The notes: a model not told the origin generated them from the letters alone. DNA of 64,000 bases from Tisiphia sp964030975 (GCF_964030975.1 NZ_CAXIQH010000001.1:558001-622000); one strand, 5' to 3'. Counted from the stretch's first letter, positions 16,904 to 26,944 are shown. A program made the numbers and translations.

Positions 16904-17461
16904 TTAACCAAACCAATCTATTAGAGTAAAGGTGATAGCATAATGCATAACTGAAGCAAAGATTGCTGCAGCAATATCATCTACCATAACACCAATACCA
17001 CCTTTAATATTGGCATCAAGCCAATTTATTGGCCATGGCTTGATGATATCAAAAAATCTGAACAGAACAAAAGGTAAAGCCAATAAAAAGATAAAATTTA
17101 GCACAGGTGAACTTAAATATTTTGTAAGTCCTGAATAATTCATGAAAAAAACAGAAGGGAAGCTTAATATTATTGTTAGCATTTGACCAACCACCTCATC
17201 AATCACCACTTCTCTTGGATCCTCTCGCTTACTATAGTGTATGTATATTGAAGAAAAATAGGTACCCAATATAAATAGTAATAGGCAAATCAAAAAAGCG
17301 ATAATAAAGATACTAATAAGCTCTGCTTGCATGGAAAGATATAATATCCAGTAGCACAAAGGGAAAGCAACCAAAGAGCCAAATGTACCAGGGCAATATT
17401 TTATTTTACCTACATAGAAAAAAGTTACAATAAGTTCCGCAAATTTGTGTTTATTCAGCAT
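16904..17461 (-). CDS. pgpA: Phosphatidylglycerophosphatase A
   Basis: A 185-residue integral membrane enzyme that dephosphorylates phosphatidylglycerol phosphate. Diagnostic segments are KYCPGTFGSLVAFP, VIDEVVGQM and DIIKPWPINW...VMVDDIAA, the acidic motifs coordinating Mg2+. About four transmembrane segments are evident. Its start overlaps the end of lysC by 7 bases on the same strand, indicating co-transcription. Confidence 0.92.
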   Translation of the reverse strand: MLNKHKFAELIVTFFYVGKIKYCPGTFGSLVAFPLCYWILYLSMQAELISIFIIAFLICLLLFILGTYFSSIYIHYSKREDPREVVIDEVVGQMLTIILSFPSVFFMNYSGLTKYLSSPVLNFIFLLALPFVLFRFFDIIKPWPINWLDANIKGGIGVMVDDIAAAIFASVMHYAITFTLIDWFG

Positions 17462-18684
17462 AAAACCCTACCTAATTCAAATAGTTGGTGTAAGCAACGT
17501 ATTGTTTTCTCGGTGTCGAGGTCTTTTATTAGGATAGAAATTTTAATTTCTGAAATTTGTATCATTTTCACTGATACATTTTCTTTTTCCAGTTCAGTTA
17601 ATATTATATTAAGTAAGTTATGATCATTTTTAATGCCGTGACCAATAATCGATACTATAGAAACTTGGCTGTCGATAATAAAATTATCTATCTGATTAGC
17701 ATTTTTTAGCTCATCTAGGAAGTGCTGTAATTTGTTTTTATCCGATAGTTGGATAATAAAACTATATTGTTTATTTTCCTCAATATTTTCCATTAATTCT
17801 AGGTGAATATTATGGTCAGCGATGAGGTTACATATCTTAGAAAAAGTTAATTGAGTGGAATTTATTACTAATTTTAATAAATTTTTGTTGGAAGTAATGC
17901 CGGTAATTTTTCTATGTTCCATAATTTTTTCTCTAGATGTTATTAGTGTACCATTATTTTCATGGTATAATGGTAGTGAGAACGACGATAAAACGCGTAT
18001 GGGTACGTTATATCTAATAGCAGCTTCTAAGGAGCGTGGATGCAACACTTTCGCCCCACAAGATGCAAATTCCAGCATTTCCTCAAAACTAATCTGTGAT
18101 AATTTCTTTGCCCCAGGGACAATACGCGGATCGGCAGTAAAAACTCCTTCTACATCAGTGTATATATCGCATCTATCAGCTTGCATAGCAGCTGCAATTA
18201 ACGAGGCGGTAGTATCCGATCCCCCCCGACCAAGCGTTGCCAACCTATTATTATTGCTGATACCCTGAAATCCGGCAATTATCGGGATGATGTTTTGTTT
18301 AAGACATTCTGTTAATAAATTAGTAGAGATTTGCTCAACCAAAGCTTTGCTATAATTATCATTGGTTAAGATTGGTAATTGCCATGCTAGCACAGATCTT
18401 GCATCTATGCCTTGTTGTTGTAGCTCAAGGGCGAGTAAGGACGCTGTCACCATCTCTCCACTACAAAGAGCGGTATCATATTCTGCAAGCTCTGAATTAG
18501 TCTTAAGACTAGAGACTTCATTACATAAAGTAACAAGCTGATTGGTAACACCAGCCATAGCTGAAACCACAATTATTACTTGATTTCCATGCTGCTTTTC
18601 AAGTTTAATAATTGGAATGATTTCTTTTATTCTTGCAATATTAGCAATGGAAGTTCCACCAAATTTTTGAACTATTATTGACAT
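17455..18684 (-). CDS. lysC: Aspartate kinase
   Basis: A 409-residue enzyme that phosphorylates aspartate, the first step toward meso-diaminopimelate for peptidoglycan. The N-terminal KFGGTSIANIARI and LGRGGSDTTA mark the amino-acid kinase fold. YTDVEGVFTADPRIVPGA is also typical. Two ACT-like regulatory segments occupy residues about 265-405. Length is normal. Rickettsiae keep this branch for cell-wall synthesis although most amino-acid pathways are gone. It is coupled to pgpA downstream. Confidence 0.95.
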   Translation of the reverse strand: MSIIVQKFGGTSIANIARIKEIIPIIKLEKQHGNQVIIVVSAMAGVTNQLVTLCNEVSSLKTNSELAEYDTALCSGEMVTASLLALELQQQGIDARSVLAWQLPILTNDNYSKALVEQISTNLLTECLKQNIIPIIAGFQGISNNNRLATLGRGGSDTTASLIAAAMQADRCDIYTDVEGVFTADPRIVPGAKKLSQISFEEMLEFASCGAKVLHPRSLEAAIRYNVPIRVLSSFSLPLYHENNGTLITSREKIMEHRKITGITSNKNLLKLVINSTQLTFSKICNLIADHNIHLELMENIEENKQYSFIIQLSDKNKLQHFLDELKNANQIDNFIIDSQVSIVSIIGHGIKNDHNLLNIILTELEKENVSVKMIQISEIKISILIKDLDTEKTIRCLHQLFELGRVLC

Positions 18685-18711
18685 AAATTGAAGAATTATT
18701 ATAAAGATGTC

Positions 18712-19021
18712 ATTAGACTTCCTGCATAGGCTGTCATTTCCGTGTATGTTGTCTATTAGCGAGGAGCTACTTTAGTAGCGACAGCAATCTAATAAATGTG
18801 GATTGCCACGACCACTATGTGGTCTCGCAATGACGGAAGTACTCTCATCCACCGTCATTGCAAGAAGACCGTAGGTCGACGAAGCAATTGTAAGATGTCA
18901 TTCCCGCGTAGGCGGGAATCTAGATCCCTGCTTTCGCAGGGATGACAAAAAAATTGCTTCGTCGGCTCACGCCTCCTGGCAATGACGTTGTTTGTTTTTC
19001 CACGACTTTTAAACTGCCCTG
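18712..19021. repeat. Composite repeat: hairpin nested inside a hairpin
   Basis: Fills most of the 356-bp gap between lysC and rpsU. It begins with an RPE-1-type end (AGACTTCCTGCATAGG), followed by a GCGAGGAGC...CTCGCAATGACGG hairpin. A second hairpin (about 18857-18990) then holds the GATTCCCGCG/CGGGAATC palindrome in its apex, at GAAGCAAT^TGTAAG. It ends with the family C right end CGACTTTTAAACTGCCCTG. Confidence 0.7.
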
Positions 19022-19040
19022 CTTCGCAGATATAATAGTT

Positions 19041-19241
19041 TTAACCTTCCATCAGTTGTTTACGGGCAACTTTTCTTTTCCTTCTTTCTGTTTCTTGATC
19101 CTTACGGACACGTTTTACTGAAGGAGGTTCATAGAAACGCGACATTTTCATTGAACGAAAAACAAGCTCTCTTTGCATTTTTCTTTTCAAATTTTTAATT
19201 GCTTGTTCACCATTCCCAGCATGAACATTTACTAGTATCAC
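19041..19241 (-). CDS. rpsU: 30S ribosomal protein S21
   Basis: A 66-residue basic protein with the S21 signature: NVHAGNGEQAIKNLKRKMQRE, then ERRKRKVARKQ. It binds the 30S subunit near the anti-Shine-Dalgarno region. GGGGG about 7 bases upstream of the ATG is a good ribosome binding site. It is divergent from a COQ9-family gene 71 bases away, a neighbourhood conserved in alphaproteobacteria. Confidence 0.95.
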   Translation of the reverse strand: MILVNVHAGNGEQAIKNLKRKMQRELVFRSMKMSRFYEPPSVKRVRKDQETERRKRKVARKQLMEG

Positions 19242-19312
19242 TTTTAATTACCCCCTTTTAGCACAAATTAGACTGTTGAATGATAGTGACATTATCTATA
19301 TACTAAGTTTAT

Positions 19313-20266
19313 ATGTCAAGATTAAAAGATGCATTTATGACTATTGAAGAGAAATACCATAGTTTAAAAGTACAATTTGTACAGACTTTACCAAAGCTGC
19401 TAGCTTTTAGTCAGTGGAATAATAAATTATTAGCAGATACCGAAGAAGAGTGTGGATTTGTTAAAGGATATTGCCATATAATTTTTCCGGGTGGCATAAG
19501 GGAAGTAGTTGATTTCTTTGAAAATTGGCAAGACCAGAACATGCTTAACTTGCTATCTCAACAAGAAACTCCGACGAAAATAAGGGATAAAATTGATTTA
19601 GCTTTAAGAATTAGAATAAAAGATTGTATAGCTAATCCGACTAACATTACACCAAATTCACAGACGTTTACTAGTGAGGAAGACGTAAAGCCCGAACAAA
19701 GCGATCCTGTTTTATGTCATTCCGGCGAAAGCCGGAATCTAGATTCCCGCCTACGCGGGAATGACAACTTACAACGTGGGAATGGCAAATTACAATGCGG
19801 GAATGGCAAATTACAACGTGGGAATGACAACTTACAACGTGGGAATGACAACTTACAGCTTCCTCATCGTAGTAACTCTGCTCCTCGCAATAACGACAGT
19901 TTACATACTAATCAGGTTAGCTATATAGACTCAAAACTTGTACATTTAAGGAATCGCAGTTATTTTACCACACCATCAAACAGCATATTTGCAACAAAAA
20001 TAGCTTTTCGTACGTGTGACTTAATTTGGCGTTATGCAGGTGATAAGTCTATAGATTATAATTATTATACTAAGAGAGGTTTGTTACTCAGCGTTTATAT
20101 AACTTCAATACTCTATTATATTCAAGATGAGTCAGAAAATAATATAGATACTGATAAGTATATCACTAAATCCTTATCCAATATCATAACTATGACCTCT
20201 AAATGTAAGAATATTTTAAAGCTACCAAATCTTGTCGACATACCAATTATTCGACTATTTTCATAA
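19313..20266 (+). CDS. COQ9-family protein (rpsU-divergent), interrupted in frame by a repeat
   Basis: A 317-residue reading frame. Residues 1-104 and about 206-317 match the alphaproteobacterial COQ9-like, rpsU-divergently-transcribed family, linked in other organisms to ubiquinone synthesis. Residues about 105-205 are translated repeat DNA: a 299-bp family A element (19627-19925) with a repeated GRGND/GNGKLQ-type core. It adds 99 codons net and leaves the frame intact. Without the insert the protein would be about 218 residues, normal for the family. Whether it still folds is unknown. It ends 17 bases before ileS. Confidence 0.78.
   Translation: MSRLKDAFMTIEEKYHSLKVQFVQTLPKLLAFSQWNNKLLADTEEECGFVKGYCHIIFPGGIREVVDFFENWQDQNMLNLLSQQETPTKIRDKIDLALRIRIKDCIANPTNITPNSQTFTSEEDVKPEQSDPVLCHSGESRNLDSRLRGNDNLQRGNGKLQCGNGKLQRGNDNLQRGNDNLQLPHRSNSAPRNNDSLHTNQVSYIDSKLVHLRNRSYFTTPSNSIFATKIAFRTCDLIWRYAGDKSIDYNYYTKRGLLLSVYITSILYYIQDESENNIDTDKYITKSLSNIITMTSKCKNILKLPNLVDIPIIRLFS
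19627..19925. repeat. Family A element inside the COQ9-family gene
   Basis: Ends TATAGCTAATCCGACTAACA and AATCAGGTTAGCTATA. The interior has a GATTCCCGCCTACGCGGGAATGA palindrome followed by about five imperfect copies of a short ACTTACAACGTGGGAATG unit (about 19762-19855). Length is 299 bp; with one duplicated TA the net insertion is 297 bp, 99 codons. Confidence 0.78.
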
Positions 20267-20283
20267 TAATCAATATTACAAAC

Positions 20284-23200
20284 ATGACTAAAAAACACTA
20301 TCCAGATATTCAATCTAATGTTGATTTTCCAACAATTGAGAAAAAGATTCTAGCTTATTGGCAGAAGCATAATATTTTCCAAAAAACTATAGATGCTAGA
20401 TCATCAGTAAAAAATGGACAGAATAATAGACTTCTTTCGAAACTCGCTTGTGTTGAGGGATTTGAAGGAGACACGGAGCACAGAACCGCAGCGTACTCTA
20501 ATGTACGTGAGGATTCGAGCACCGGATCGACGTACAAATCACCAGCAGAAGTAGAGTTTCGAAAGAGGTCTAATGAATTCATATTTTATGATGGTCCGCC
20601 CTTTGCTAATGGCTTACCACATTATGGACATCTGCTAACTGGTTTCATCAAAGATGTTTATGCACGTTATCAAACCAGTAAAGGAAAAAGAGTTGAGCGA
20701 CGCTTTGGCTGGGATTGTCATGGGCTTCCTGCCGAGATGCAAGCAGAAAAGGAGTTAGGTATTTCTGGTAGAACTGCCATCATCAATTTTGGTATTGATA
20801 AATTTAACAAGCATTGTCAATCATCGGTCATGAAATATGCTGATCAGTGGCAAGAATATGTTAATAGGCAAGCAAGATGGGTGGATTTTAACAATTCCTA
20901 TAAAACTATGGATAAAGCCTTTATGGAATCTGTTTTGTGGGCTTTTAAAGAATTATACAATAGAGGACTTCTCTATGAATCGATGAGAGTAATGCCTTAT
21001 TCCTGGGCATGTGAGACACCTTTATCCAATTTTGAGACTAGGCTAGACAATTCATATAGAGAAAGAGCTGACAAGGCGGTTACGGTAAGTTTTGTACTTA
21101 ATGAGAAATTGCCAAGTGCTGTGCAATATAATGAATATAGAATGCTGGCATGGACTACGACACCATGGACTTTGCCGGCTAATTTAGCATTAGCCATTGG
21201 AGCAAATATTGAATATGTTCTAGTGCCAAATGGTCAGGTTTGTTATGTTTTGGCTAAATTTGCTTTGGAAAAATATAGCAAAGAATTAGGGCTTAGTGCT
21301 GACACAAATTATGATATAATTGAAGGTAAGTCTCTATTAAACCTGAATCTTACTTACCAACCATTATTCGATTATTTTTCCAATCATCCCGGTAGCTTCA
21401 AAGTCCTTTCCGGAGATTTTGTAGTCGAAGGAGACGGCACCGGTATCGTACATATGGCTCCCGGTTTTGGTGAGGAGGATCAGATTCTTTGTCAATCTCA
21501 AGGAATAGAGCTAGTTTGTCCTGTAGATAATGCTGGAAAATTTACCAAAGAAATTTATGATTTTGTTGGTTTACAAGTATTTGAGGCTAATGACCAAATT
21601 ATTATTAAGTTAAAAAATCAGGGTAATTGGCTTAAAACCGAGCAATATATTCATAATTATCCGCATTGCTGGCGTACTGACACTCCTCTTATATACAAAG
21701 CAGTTCCTTCTTGGTATGTGAAAGTTACCGAATTTAAAGACAGGATGGTTGAACTAAATCAACAAATTAATTGGATACCCTTGCATATCAAGGATAATCT
21801 ATTTGGCAAATGGCTAGAAAATGCTAGAGATTGGTCTATTAGCCGTAATAGATTTTGGGGGACGCCTCTACCAGTATGGAAGTCGGATGATCCGGCTTAT
21901 CCTAGAATTGACGTGTATGGGTCAATAGAGGAGCTAGAAAAAGATTTTGGGGTGACAATCGTTGATTTACATAGACCTTTTATTGATCAGCTAACTAGAA
22001 AGAATCCAGATGATCCAACCGGCAAATCAATGATGCGTCGAATAGAAGATGTTTTTGATTGTTGGTTTGAAAGCGGCTCTATGCCTTATGGACAAGCACA
22101 TTACCCATTTGAAAATAAAGAGTGGTTTGAGGGGCATTTTCCCGCTGATTTTATAGTGGAATATTCAGCACAAACACGTGGCTGGTTCTATACTCTGATG
22201 GTACTGTCAACTGCCCTTTTTGACCAACCACCTTTTTTAAATTGTATTTGCCATGGAGTTATACTAGACAGCACCGGACAAAAATTATCAAAGCGTCTTA
22301 ATAATTATGCTGATCCGCTAGAATTATTTGATAAATATGGTTCTGACGCTCTAAGAGTTACCATGCTCTCTGCCAATGTGGTTAAAGGTCAGGAATTATT
22401 GATCGATAAAGACGGGAAAATGGTTTATGAGAGCTTACGTTTATTTATCAAGCCTATTTGGAATGCCTACCACTTTTTTACTATGTATGCTAATGCTGAC
22501 CAGATCAAAGCTGAGCTAGACTTTAACTCTCAAAATGTGCTAGATCGTTATATTTTATCAAAACTAAAAATATCAGTACAAAAAATTCAGCATGGGTTAG
22601 ATAATTTTGACAGTCAAATAGCTTATAGTAACGTTGCCGATTTTTTTGAAGTATTAAATAATTGGTATATTAGAAGAAGTAGGAATCGTTTCTGGAAAAG
22701 TGAAAAAGATCAAGATAAGAAAAATGCTTATAATACCTTATATAGTTGTATCATAGTAATGTCTTCCGCTCAATCCAGTTTACTGCCATTAATTTCCGAG
22801 GAAATTTATTTGGGGTTGATAGGATCAGAAAAGGAAGGGGATAGTGTTCATTTAACAGATTTTCCTACACTTGATACGATAGAAGTTGATGATGATTTGG
22901 TCAGCACTATGGATCAAATATTAGATATTTGTAGTAATGCTTTATTCATTAGAAGTAGTGAAAATATTCGGACTCGACAACCACTGAGCAGTTTAACAAT
23001 CATTAGTAACAATAATGAATTATTAATAAAATTTGAAGAGTTGATTAAAGATGAGATCAATGTTAAAAGGGTTATTTATAGAAATGATGTAGAAAATTAT
23101 GCCGATCATAAATTATCGATTAACTTTCCTAATTTAGGCAAACGTTTACCTCATAAAGTCAAAGATATCATAATAGCTTCTAAAAAGCAGCAGTGGCAGC

Positions 23201-23613
23201 TTACCCCTGAACATCTAATAATAGCGGGGGAGCAACTAAATAAAGACGAGTTCTCTCTAGTTTTACAACCTAAAAATGTTAAAGGTACAAAATCTTTAGC
23301 CAATAATCATGGACTAATATTGCTAGATTTAGAAATAACAAAGGAGCTATACGAAGAAGGTATAGCAAGAGATTTAATACGCTTTATTCAACAAGCAAGA
23401 AAAGACGCTAATTTTGCTATAAATGACAGAATTTTTCTAGAAATTGTTGGTAAACCAGATTTTATGCTAATAGTCCAGCAGCATAGTAAATTTATTCTCG
23501 AACAAACCTTAAGTGAATTTGCTAGCAATTTTACACCAGACTATATGACCAATATTGAATTAGATTCAAATACGATAAGCATAAGAGTGTCTAATAGTTA
23601 TAGAAAAAATTAA
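20284..23613 (+). CDS. ileS: Isoleucyl-tRNA synthetase with an RPE insertion
   Basis: A 1,109-residue class Ia synthetase of the eukaryote-like long form that charges tRNA-Ile and edits valine. The HIGH motif is in PPFANGLPHYGHLLTGF (about residues 103-119), and the KMSKS-type motif is GQKLSKRLNNY (about 661-671). The editing domain has WTTTPWTLPANLALA. Residues about 49-96 are a translated RPE-1-type element, marked by EGDTEHRTAAYSNVREDSS and KSPAEVEF, placed before the catalytic domain. Such in-frame RPEs are known in Rickettsia proteins. Enzyme motifs are otherwise complete. Confidence 0.96.
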   Translation: MTKKHYPDIQSNVDFPTIEKKILAYWQKHNIFQKTIDARSSVKNGQNNRLLSKLACVEGFEGDTEHRTAAYSNVREDSSTGSTYKSPAEVEFRKRSNEFIFYDGPPFANGLPHYGHLLTGFIKDVYARYQTSKGKRVERRFGWDCHGLPAEMQAEKELGISGRTAIINFGIDKFNKHCQSSVMKYADQWQEYVNRQARWVDFNNSYKTMDKAFMESVLWAFKELYNRGLLYESMRVMPYSWACETPLSNFETRLDNSYRERADKAVTVSFVLNEKLPSAVQYNEYRMLAWTTTPWTLPANLALAIGANIEYVLVPNGQVCYVLAKFALEKYSKELGLSADTNYDIIEGKSLLNLNLTYQPLFDYFSNHPGSFKVLSGDFVVEGDGTGIVHMAPGFGEEDQILCQSQGIELVCPVDNAGKFTKEIYDFVGLQVFEANDQIIIKLKNQGNWLKTEQYIHNYPHCWRTDTPLIYKAVPSWYVKVTEFKDRMVELNQQINWIPLHIKDNLFGKWLENARDWSISRNRFWGTPLPVWKSDDPAYPRIDVYGSIEELEKDFGVTIVDLHRPFIDQLTRKNPDDPTGKSMMRRIEDVFDCWFESGSMPYGQAHYPFENKEWFEGHFPADFIVEYSAQTRGWFYTLMVLSTALFDQPPFLNCICHGVILDSTGQKLSKRLNNYADPLELFDKYGSDALRVTMLSANVVKGQELLIDKDGKMVYESLRLFIKPIWNAYHFFTMYANADQIKAELDFNSQNVLDRYILSKLKISVQKIQHGLDNFDSQIAYSNVADFFEVLNNWYIRRSRNRFWKSEKDQDKKNAYNTLYSCIIVMSSAQSSLLPLISEEIYLGLIGSEKEGDSVHLTDFPTLDTIEVDDDLVSTMDQILDICSNALFIRSSENIRTRQPLSSLTIISNNNELLIKFEELIKDEINVKRVIYRNDVENYADHKLSINFPNLGKRLPHKVKDIIIASKKQQWQLTPEHLIIAGEQLNKDEFSLVLQPKNVKGTKSLANNHGLILLDLEITKELYEEGIARDLIRFIQQARKDANFAINDRIFLEIVGKPDFMLIVQQHSKFILEQTLSEFASNFTPDYMTNIELDSNTISIRVSNSYRKN
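20428..20571. repeat. RPE-1-type element inside ileS (144 bp)
   Basis: Inverted ends AGACTTCTTTCGAAACTC and GAGTTTCGAAAGAGGTCT. Length 144 bp equals 48 codons. The translated form contains the RPE-1 hallmarks TAAYxxVREDSSTG and PAEVEF. Confidence 0.88.
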
Positions 23614-23686
23614 AGACATCATAAAAATAATGATAATTGCTATTAGTGGATCAAAAAAATCTGTTATATTATAGATATCAAAGATA

Positions 23687-24709
23687 ATGGGTTTAATGTC
23701 ACAAATATTAGTAAAACGTTGGTTGGCTGCGTGCTGTTGCATGGTGGTGTTTATGATTTTTTGGGGTGGTTTTACTAGGCTTACTGATGCTGGTTTGTCA
23801 ATTGTTGAATGGAAGCCAGTATCAGGTGTTGTACCACCACTCAATACTGTTGAGTGGCAGGATGAATTTAGTAAATATCAACAATCAGTCGAATATAAGC
23901 AAAAAAATACTAATATAACTCTCTCAGAGTTTAAATTTATTTTTTGGATTGAATTTATTCATCGTTTTGCTGGTAGAGTTGTCGGTTTATTATATCTGAT
24001 ACCGTTACTATATTTTTTGGTAACGAAGCAAATTGCTAGCAAATCACTACCAGTATATTTGGGGATATTGTTATTATTTGCGGTTCAAGGGTTTATGGGT
24101 TGGTATATGGTAAAAAGTGGGCTAATTTTGCAGCCATATGTCAGTCATTTTCGCTTAGCTGGGCATTTGATTATAGCGATTATTATCTATAATTTATTGT
24201 TTTATCAGTTGATGAAAAATAGTTTCGATATTTTACTAAATGAACAAACAATAAGTTTAAACCTAGCAAAATTATGTTGTTTAGTAACTATTAGTATAGT
24301 TTACATACAGATTTTTTTAGGGGGGCTAGTTGCGGGTCTTGATGCTGGTCAGGTATATAATAGCTTTCCATTAATGGGCAATAATTTTATACCTGAAGAA
24401 CTAGCGTTTAAACTACTTACTATAGATAGCTTGAGTGATCCTGTAATTGTTCAGTTTTTCCATAGAATGGGAGCATATATGCTTTGTGTTAGTGCTGGAT
24501 TTTTAGTAGTGAGCTTAATCAAAACCAAGCATCCTAAATTAAATAAAGTGGCTTATTATATTGTTGGTGTATTGCTATTACAAATGTTAGCTGGCATAGT
24601 GACTATTTTATATTCAGTACCTGTGTTAATAGCTTTACTCCATCAGATTTGTGCAATTATACTATTATCTTGTATATTGTGGAGTTATTTTTTATTAAAG
24701 AGTGCCTAA
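23687..24709 (+). CDS. ctaA: Heme A synthase (COX15/CtaA)
   Basis: A 340-residue polytopic enzyme that oxidises the C8 methyl of haem O to give haem A for the aa3 oxidase. The family motifs GGFTRLTDAGLSIVEWKPVSG and EFIHRFAGRVVGL are present, the latter with a haem-ligand histidine. The second half repeats the pattern with GGLVAGLDAGQVYNSFPLM and VQFFHRMGAY. About eight transmembrane helices are evident. The start may be the ATG at 23687 or the one at 23696 (MSQILVKRW). Confidence 0.94.
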   Translation: MGLMSQILVKRWLAACCCMVVFMIFWGGFTRLTDAGLSIVEWKPVSGVVPPLNTVEWQDEFSKYQQSVEYKQKNTNITLSEFKFIFWIEFIHRFAGRVVGLLYLIPLLYFLVTKQIASKSLPVYLGILLLFAVQGFMGWYMVKSGLILQPYVSHFRLAGHLIIAIIIYNLLFYQLMKNSFDILLNEQTISLNLAKLCCLVTISIVYIQIFLGGLVAGLDAGQVYNSFPLMGNNFIPEELAFKLLTIDSLSDPVIVQFFHRMGAYMLCVSAGFLVVSLIKTKHPKLNKVAYYIVGVLLLQMLAGIVTILYSVPVLIALLHQICAIILLSCILWSYFLLKSA

Positions 24710-24720
24710 GGAGTGCATAT

Positions 24721-25638
24721 ATGACAATATTAAATGTTGATCTAGAATTGCCTTGTAGGTTGGATCGTTACTTGAAAAAATTATATCCTAGTCTTACTCA
24801 AGGGGTGATTGAGCGTGCCTTAAGGTTTAAGCAGATAATGGTTAATTCTTGTAAGGTAGCAGCCAATCTGCGAATAAATGTTGGTGATCAAATTTTTATA
24901 GAGGATAGTTTAAATTTACAACCTCCAAAAATTTCTGATAGGGTTTTTGCAAATTCAGCAATTATACTAGCCGGTAAATTATTGAAGGATTATCTAATTT
25001 ATCAGGATGAGTGGCTTATAGCAATCAATAAGCCAGCAGGTCTTGCCACCCAAGGTGGTAGTAAAATAAGCCTGTCTATAGATGATGCATTGCAATATTT
25101 AAATAGCCAAGGGTCAGATTTTAAATTGGTTCATAGGTTAGACAAAGATACTTCAGGGATATTACTAATTGCTAAAAATTATGCGAGTAGTATAAAATTA
25201 GTTAAAGCCTTCCAGGAAAAGGATATTCAAAAAACCTATATTGCGGTAGTGTTAGGTAGGCTTCCACAATTTGAAGGAGAAATTAGTGGTATGATAGGTA
25301 AGAATAGAGGTGGGGCGTATGAAACTGTCCAAAGTGATGAGGAAAATGGCAAATTATCAATAACTCGCTATAAATTACTTAAGAATTTAGATAATGGTTT
25401 GACCTTGGTTGAATTTACTCCTCTTACTGGCAGGATGCATCAACTTCGATTCCATGCAAAAATGCTAGATTGCCCTATAATAGGTGATAGAAAATATGGA
25501 ACCTTAGAAGCAACAGCTCTATCCAAAGAAATGTTACTACATGCCAAAAAAATAATCTTACCTGAGAAAATACTTGGTAAAGAAATAATAATTGATACAT
25601 CCTTACCAAGTTACTTTAGTATGGATTGTGATGGGTAA
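24721..25638 (+). CDS. rluC: RluC/RluD-type 23S rRNA pseudouridine synthase
   Basis: About 305 residues, with an N-terminal S4 RNA-binding domain (LDRYLKKLYPSL...) and a pseudouridine synthase domain. The catalytic Asp lies in HRLDKDTSGILLIAKN; AINKPAGLATQGG and PLTGRMHQLRFHAKML are also present. The ATG at 24721 is chosen because AAGGAG lies 9 bases upstream and the S4 domain begins right after it. A longer frame from 24649 would only overlap ctaA. Whether it is RluC or RluD (which uridines it modifies) cannot be settled here. Confidence 0.87.
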   Translation: MTILNVDLELPCRLDRYLKKLYPSLTQGVIERALRFKQIMVNSCKVAANLRINVGDQIFIEDSLNLQPPKISDRVFANSAIILAGKLLKDYLIYQDEWLIAINKPAGLATQGGSKISLSIDDALQYLNSQGSDFKLVHRLDKDTSGILLIAKNYASSIKLVKAFQEKDIQKTYIAVVLGRLPQFEGEISGMIGKNRGGAYETVQSDEENGKLSITRYKLLKNLDNGLTLVEFTPLTGRMHQLRFHAKMLDCPIIGDRKYGTLEATALSKEMLLHAKKIILPEKILGKEIIIDTSLPSYFSMDCDG

Positions 25639-25897
25639 ATTACATTTAAGTTTTACTAGACATTTTTTATTCTATCGTAAAAATAGCAAAGAATTATAAG
25701 GATATAGTGAAACCTATTGAATTAGGTGATACAAACTTTGTGTCATACCTGCGAAAGCAGGTATCTAGATTCCCGCATAAGCGGGAATGATGGTATGGAC
25801 GAGTGAAGCGAAATATGCTTTACTTGTACGGAGTCTGGTGAAAAATGTTTTTCAGTTGCTCCAAATTAAATAACAATTTAATTAATAGGTCCATACC

Positions 25898-26944
25898 ATG
25901 ATAAATAATAGCATAGAAAATAGTATAATTGGAATAGATTTAGCAAAAAATATTATGCACTTGGTGCAAGTTGATCAAAATGGCAAAAAAGTCGGTCATC
26001 AAAAAGTTAAAAGAGATGAGTTAATAGGATGTTTAAACAATCTCAATAAAAGTTCACTGGTGGTCATGGAAGCATGTGGAGGAGGTAATTATTGGTCGCA
26101 AGAAATTAACAAGCTTGATTTGCAAGTTAAGTTGATGAAAACAAAAGATGTAAAAATTTATGCAACATCGAGGCAGAAAAATGATTATAACGATGCCTTA
26201 GCAATATGTAAAGCTGCTCGCGATCCAGAGCTAAAAGATGTGTTACCCAAAAGCAAAGAGGAACAAGATATAAAATTTTTGCATAAAATCCGAAGTAATA
26301 CGATCAGAGATCGAGTACAAAAAACTAATTCTACAATATCAAGTTTATATGAATATGGTTATAATACAAAATTAAGCAAAAATAAATTTTGCAAAGCATG
26401 TAAGTCGGAGGTAGAATTAGCGTATATAGAAGGTTATATAACTTCTGGGGTACAGTCAATTTTACTTTTAGAATGTGAAGAAATTGAGAATTTGTGTAAC
26501 AAAGAAAAAACTTTAGAAAAGCTGATAATCAGTAATAATAAACAGAATGAGAAAGCTATTAGGTTGCAGACAATTTTTGGGATTGGAGCAATCAATGCTA
26601 GTTGTTTGAGCGTAGCACCAATGGAAAATTACGCAACCCCGAGGGATTTTTCTGCGTCGCTTGGTTTGGTGCCAAAACAATACACCTCAGGAGATAAGAT
26701 AGTTTTAGGAGGAATTAGCAAACAAGGTGATAGATATGCTAGAACTATGTTGATTCAAGCTGCAAGAACAATAGCAATAAGAGCCAAAAGCGATAAAGAA
26801 TCAAAAGATAAGCTAGTTCAGTGGGCAGTGAAGAAATTTGCTGAAAACAAATCATATAATATTATATGTGTTGGTTTAGCGAATAAATTAGCTAGAATAG
26901 CTTATGCAGTAGTTACCAATGGCAGCGAGTATGTCGCAAATTAG
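25898..26944 (+). CDS. IS110-family transposase (DEDD recombinase)
   Basis: A 348-residue recombinase with the same translation as the copy at 9898-10944, including Asp14 of the DEDD domain and the C-terminal SKQGDRYARTML segment. Full identity over the coding region indicates a recent duplication or gene conversion between the two copies. Confidence 0.93.
   Translation: MINNSIENSIIGIDLAKNIMHLVQVDQNGKKVGHQKVKRDELIGCLNNLNKSSLVVMEACGGGNYWSQEINKLDLQVKLMKTKDVKIYATSRQKNDYNDALAICKAARDPELKDVLPKSKEEQDIKFLHKIRSNTIRDRVQKTNSTISSLYEYGYNTKLSKNKFCKACKSEVELAYIEGYITSGVQSILLLECEEIENLCNKEKTLEKLIISNNKQNEKAIRLQTIFGIGAINASCLSVAPMENYATPRDFSASLGLVPKQYTSGDKIVLGGISKQGDRYARTMLIQAARTIAIRAKSDKESKDKLVQWAVKKFAENKSYNIICVGLANKLARIAYAVVTNGSEYVAN

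Noticed and set aside
17855..18268. 137-codon open frame opposite lysC.
   Set aside because: Antisense shadow of a well-conserved aspartokinase; composition follows the lysC codons.
19762..19855. Tandem ACTTACAACGTGGGAATG units as a possible small satellite or CRISPR-like run.
   Set aside because: Units are imperfect and contiguous without spacers. They are an expansion inside the family A core in the COQ9 gene.
9898..26944. The two IS110 transposase genes are exactly 16,000 bases apart.
   Set aside because: The flanking genes differ entirely, so there is no large duplication. The round number is coincidental.
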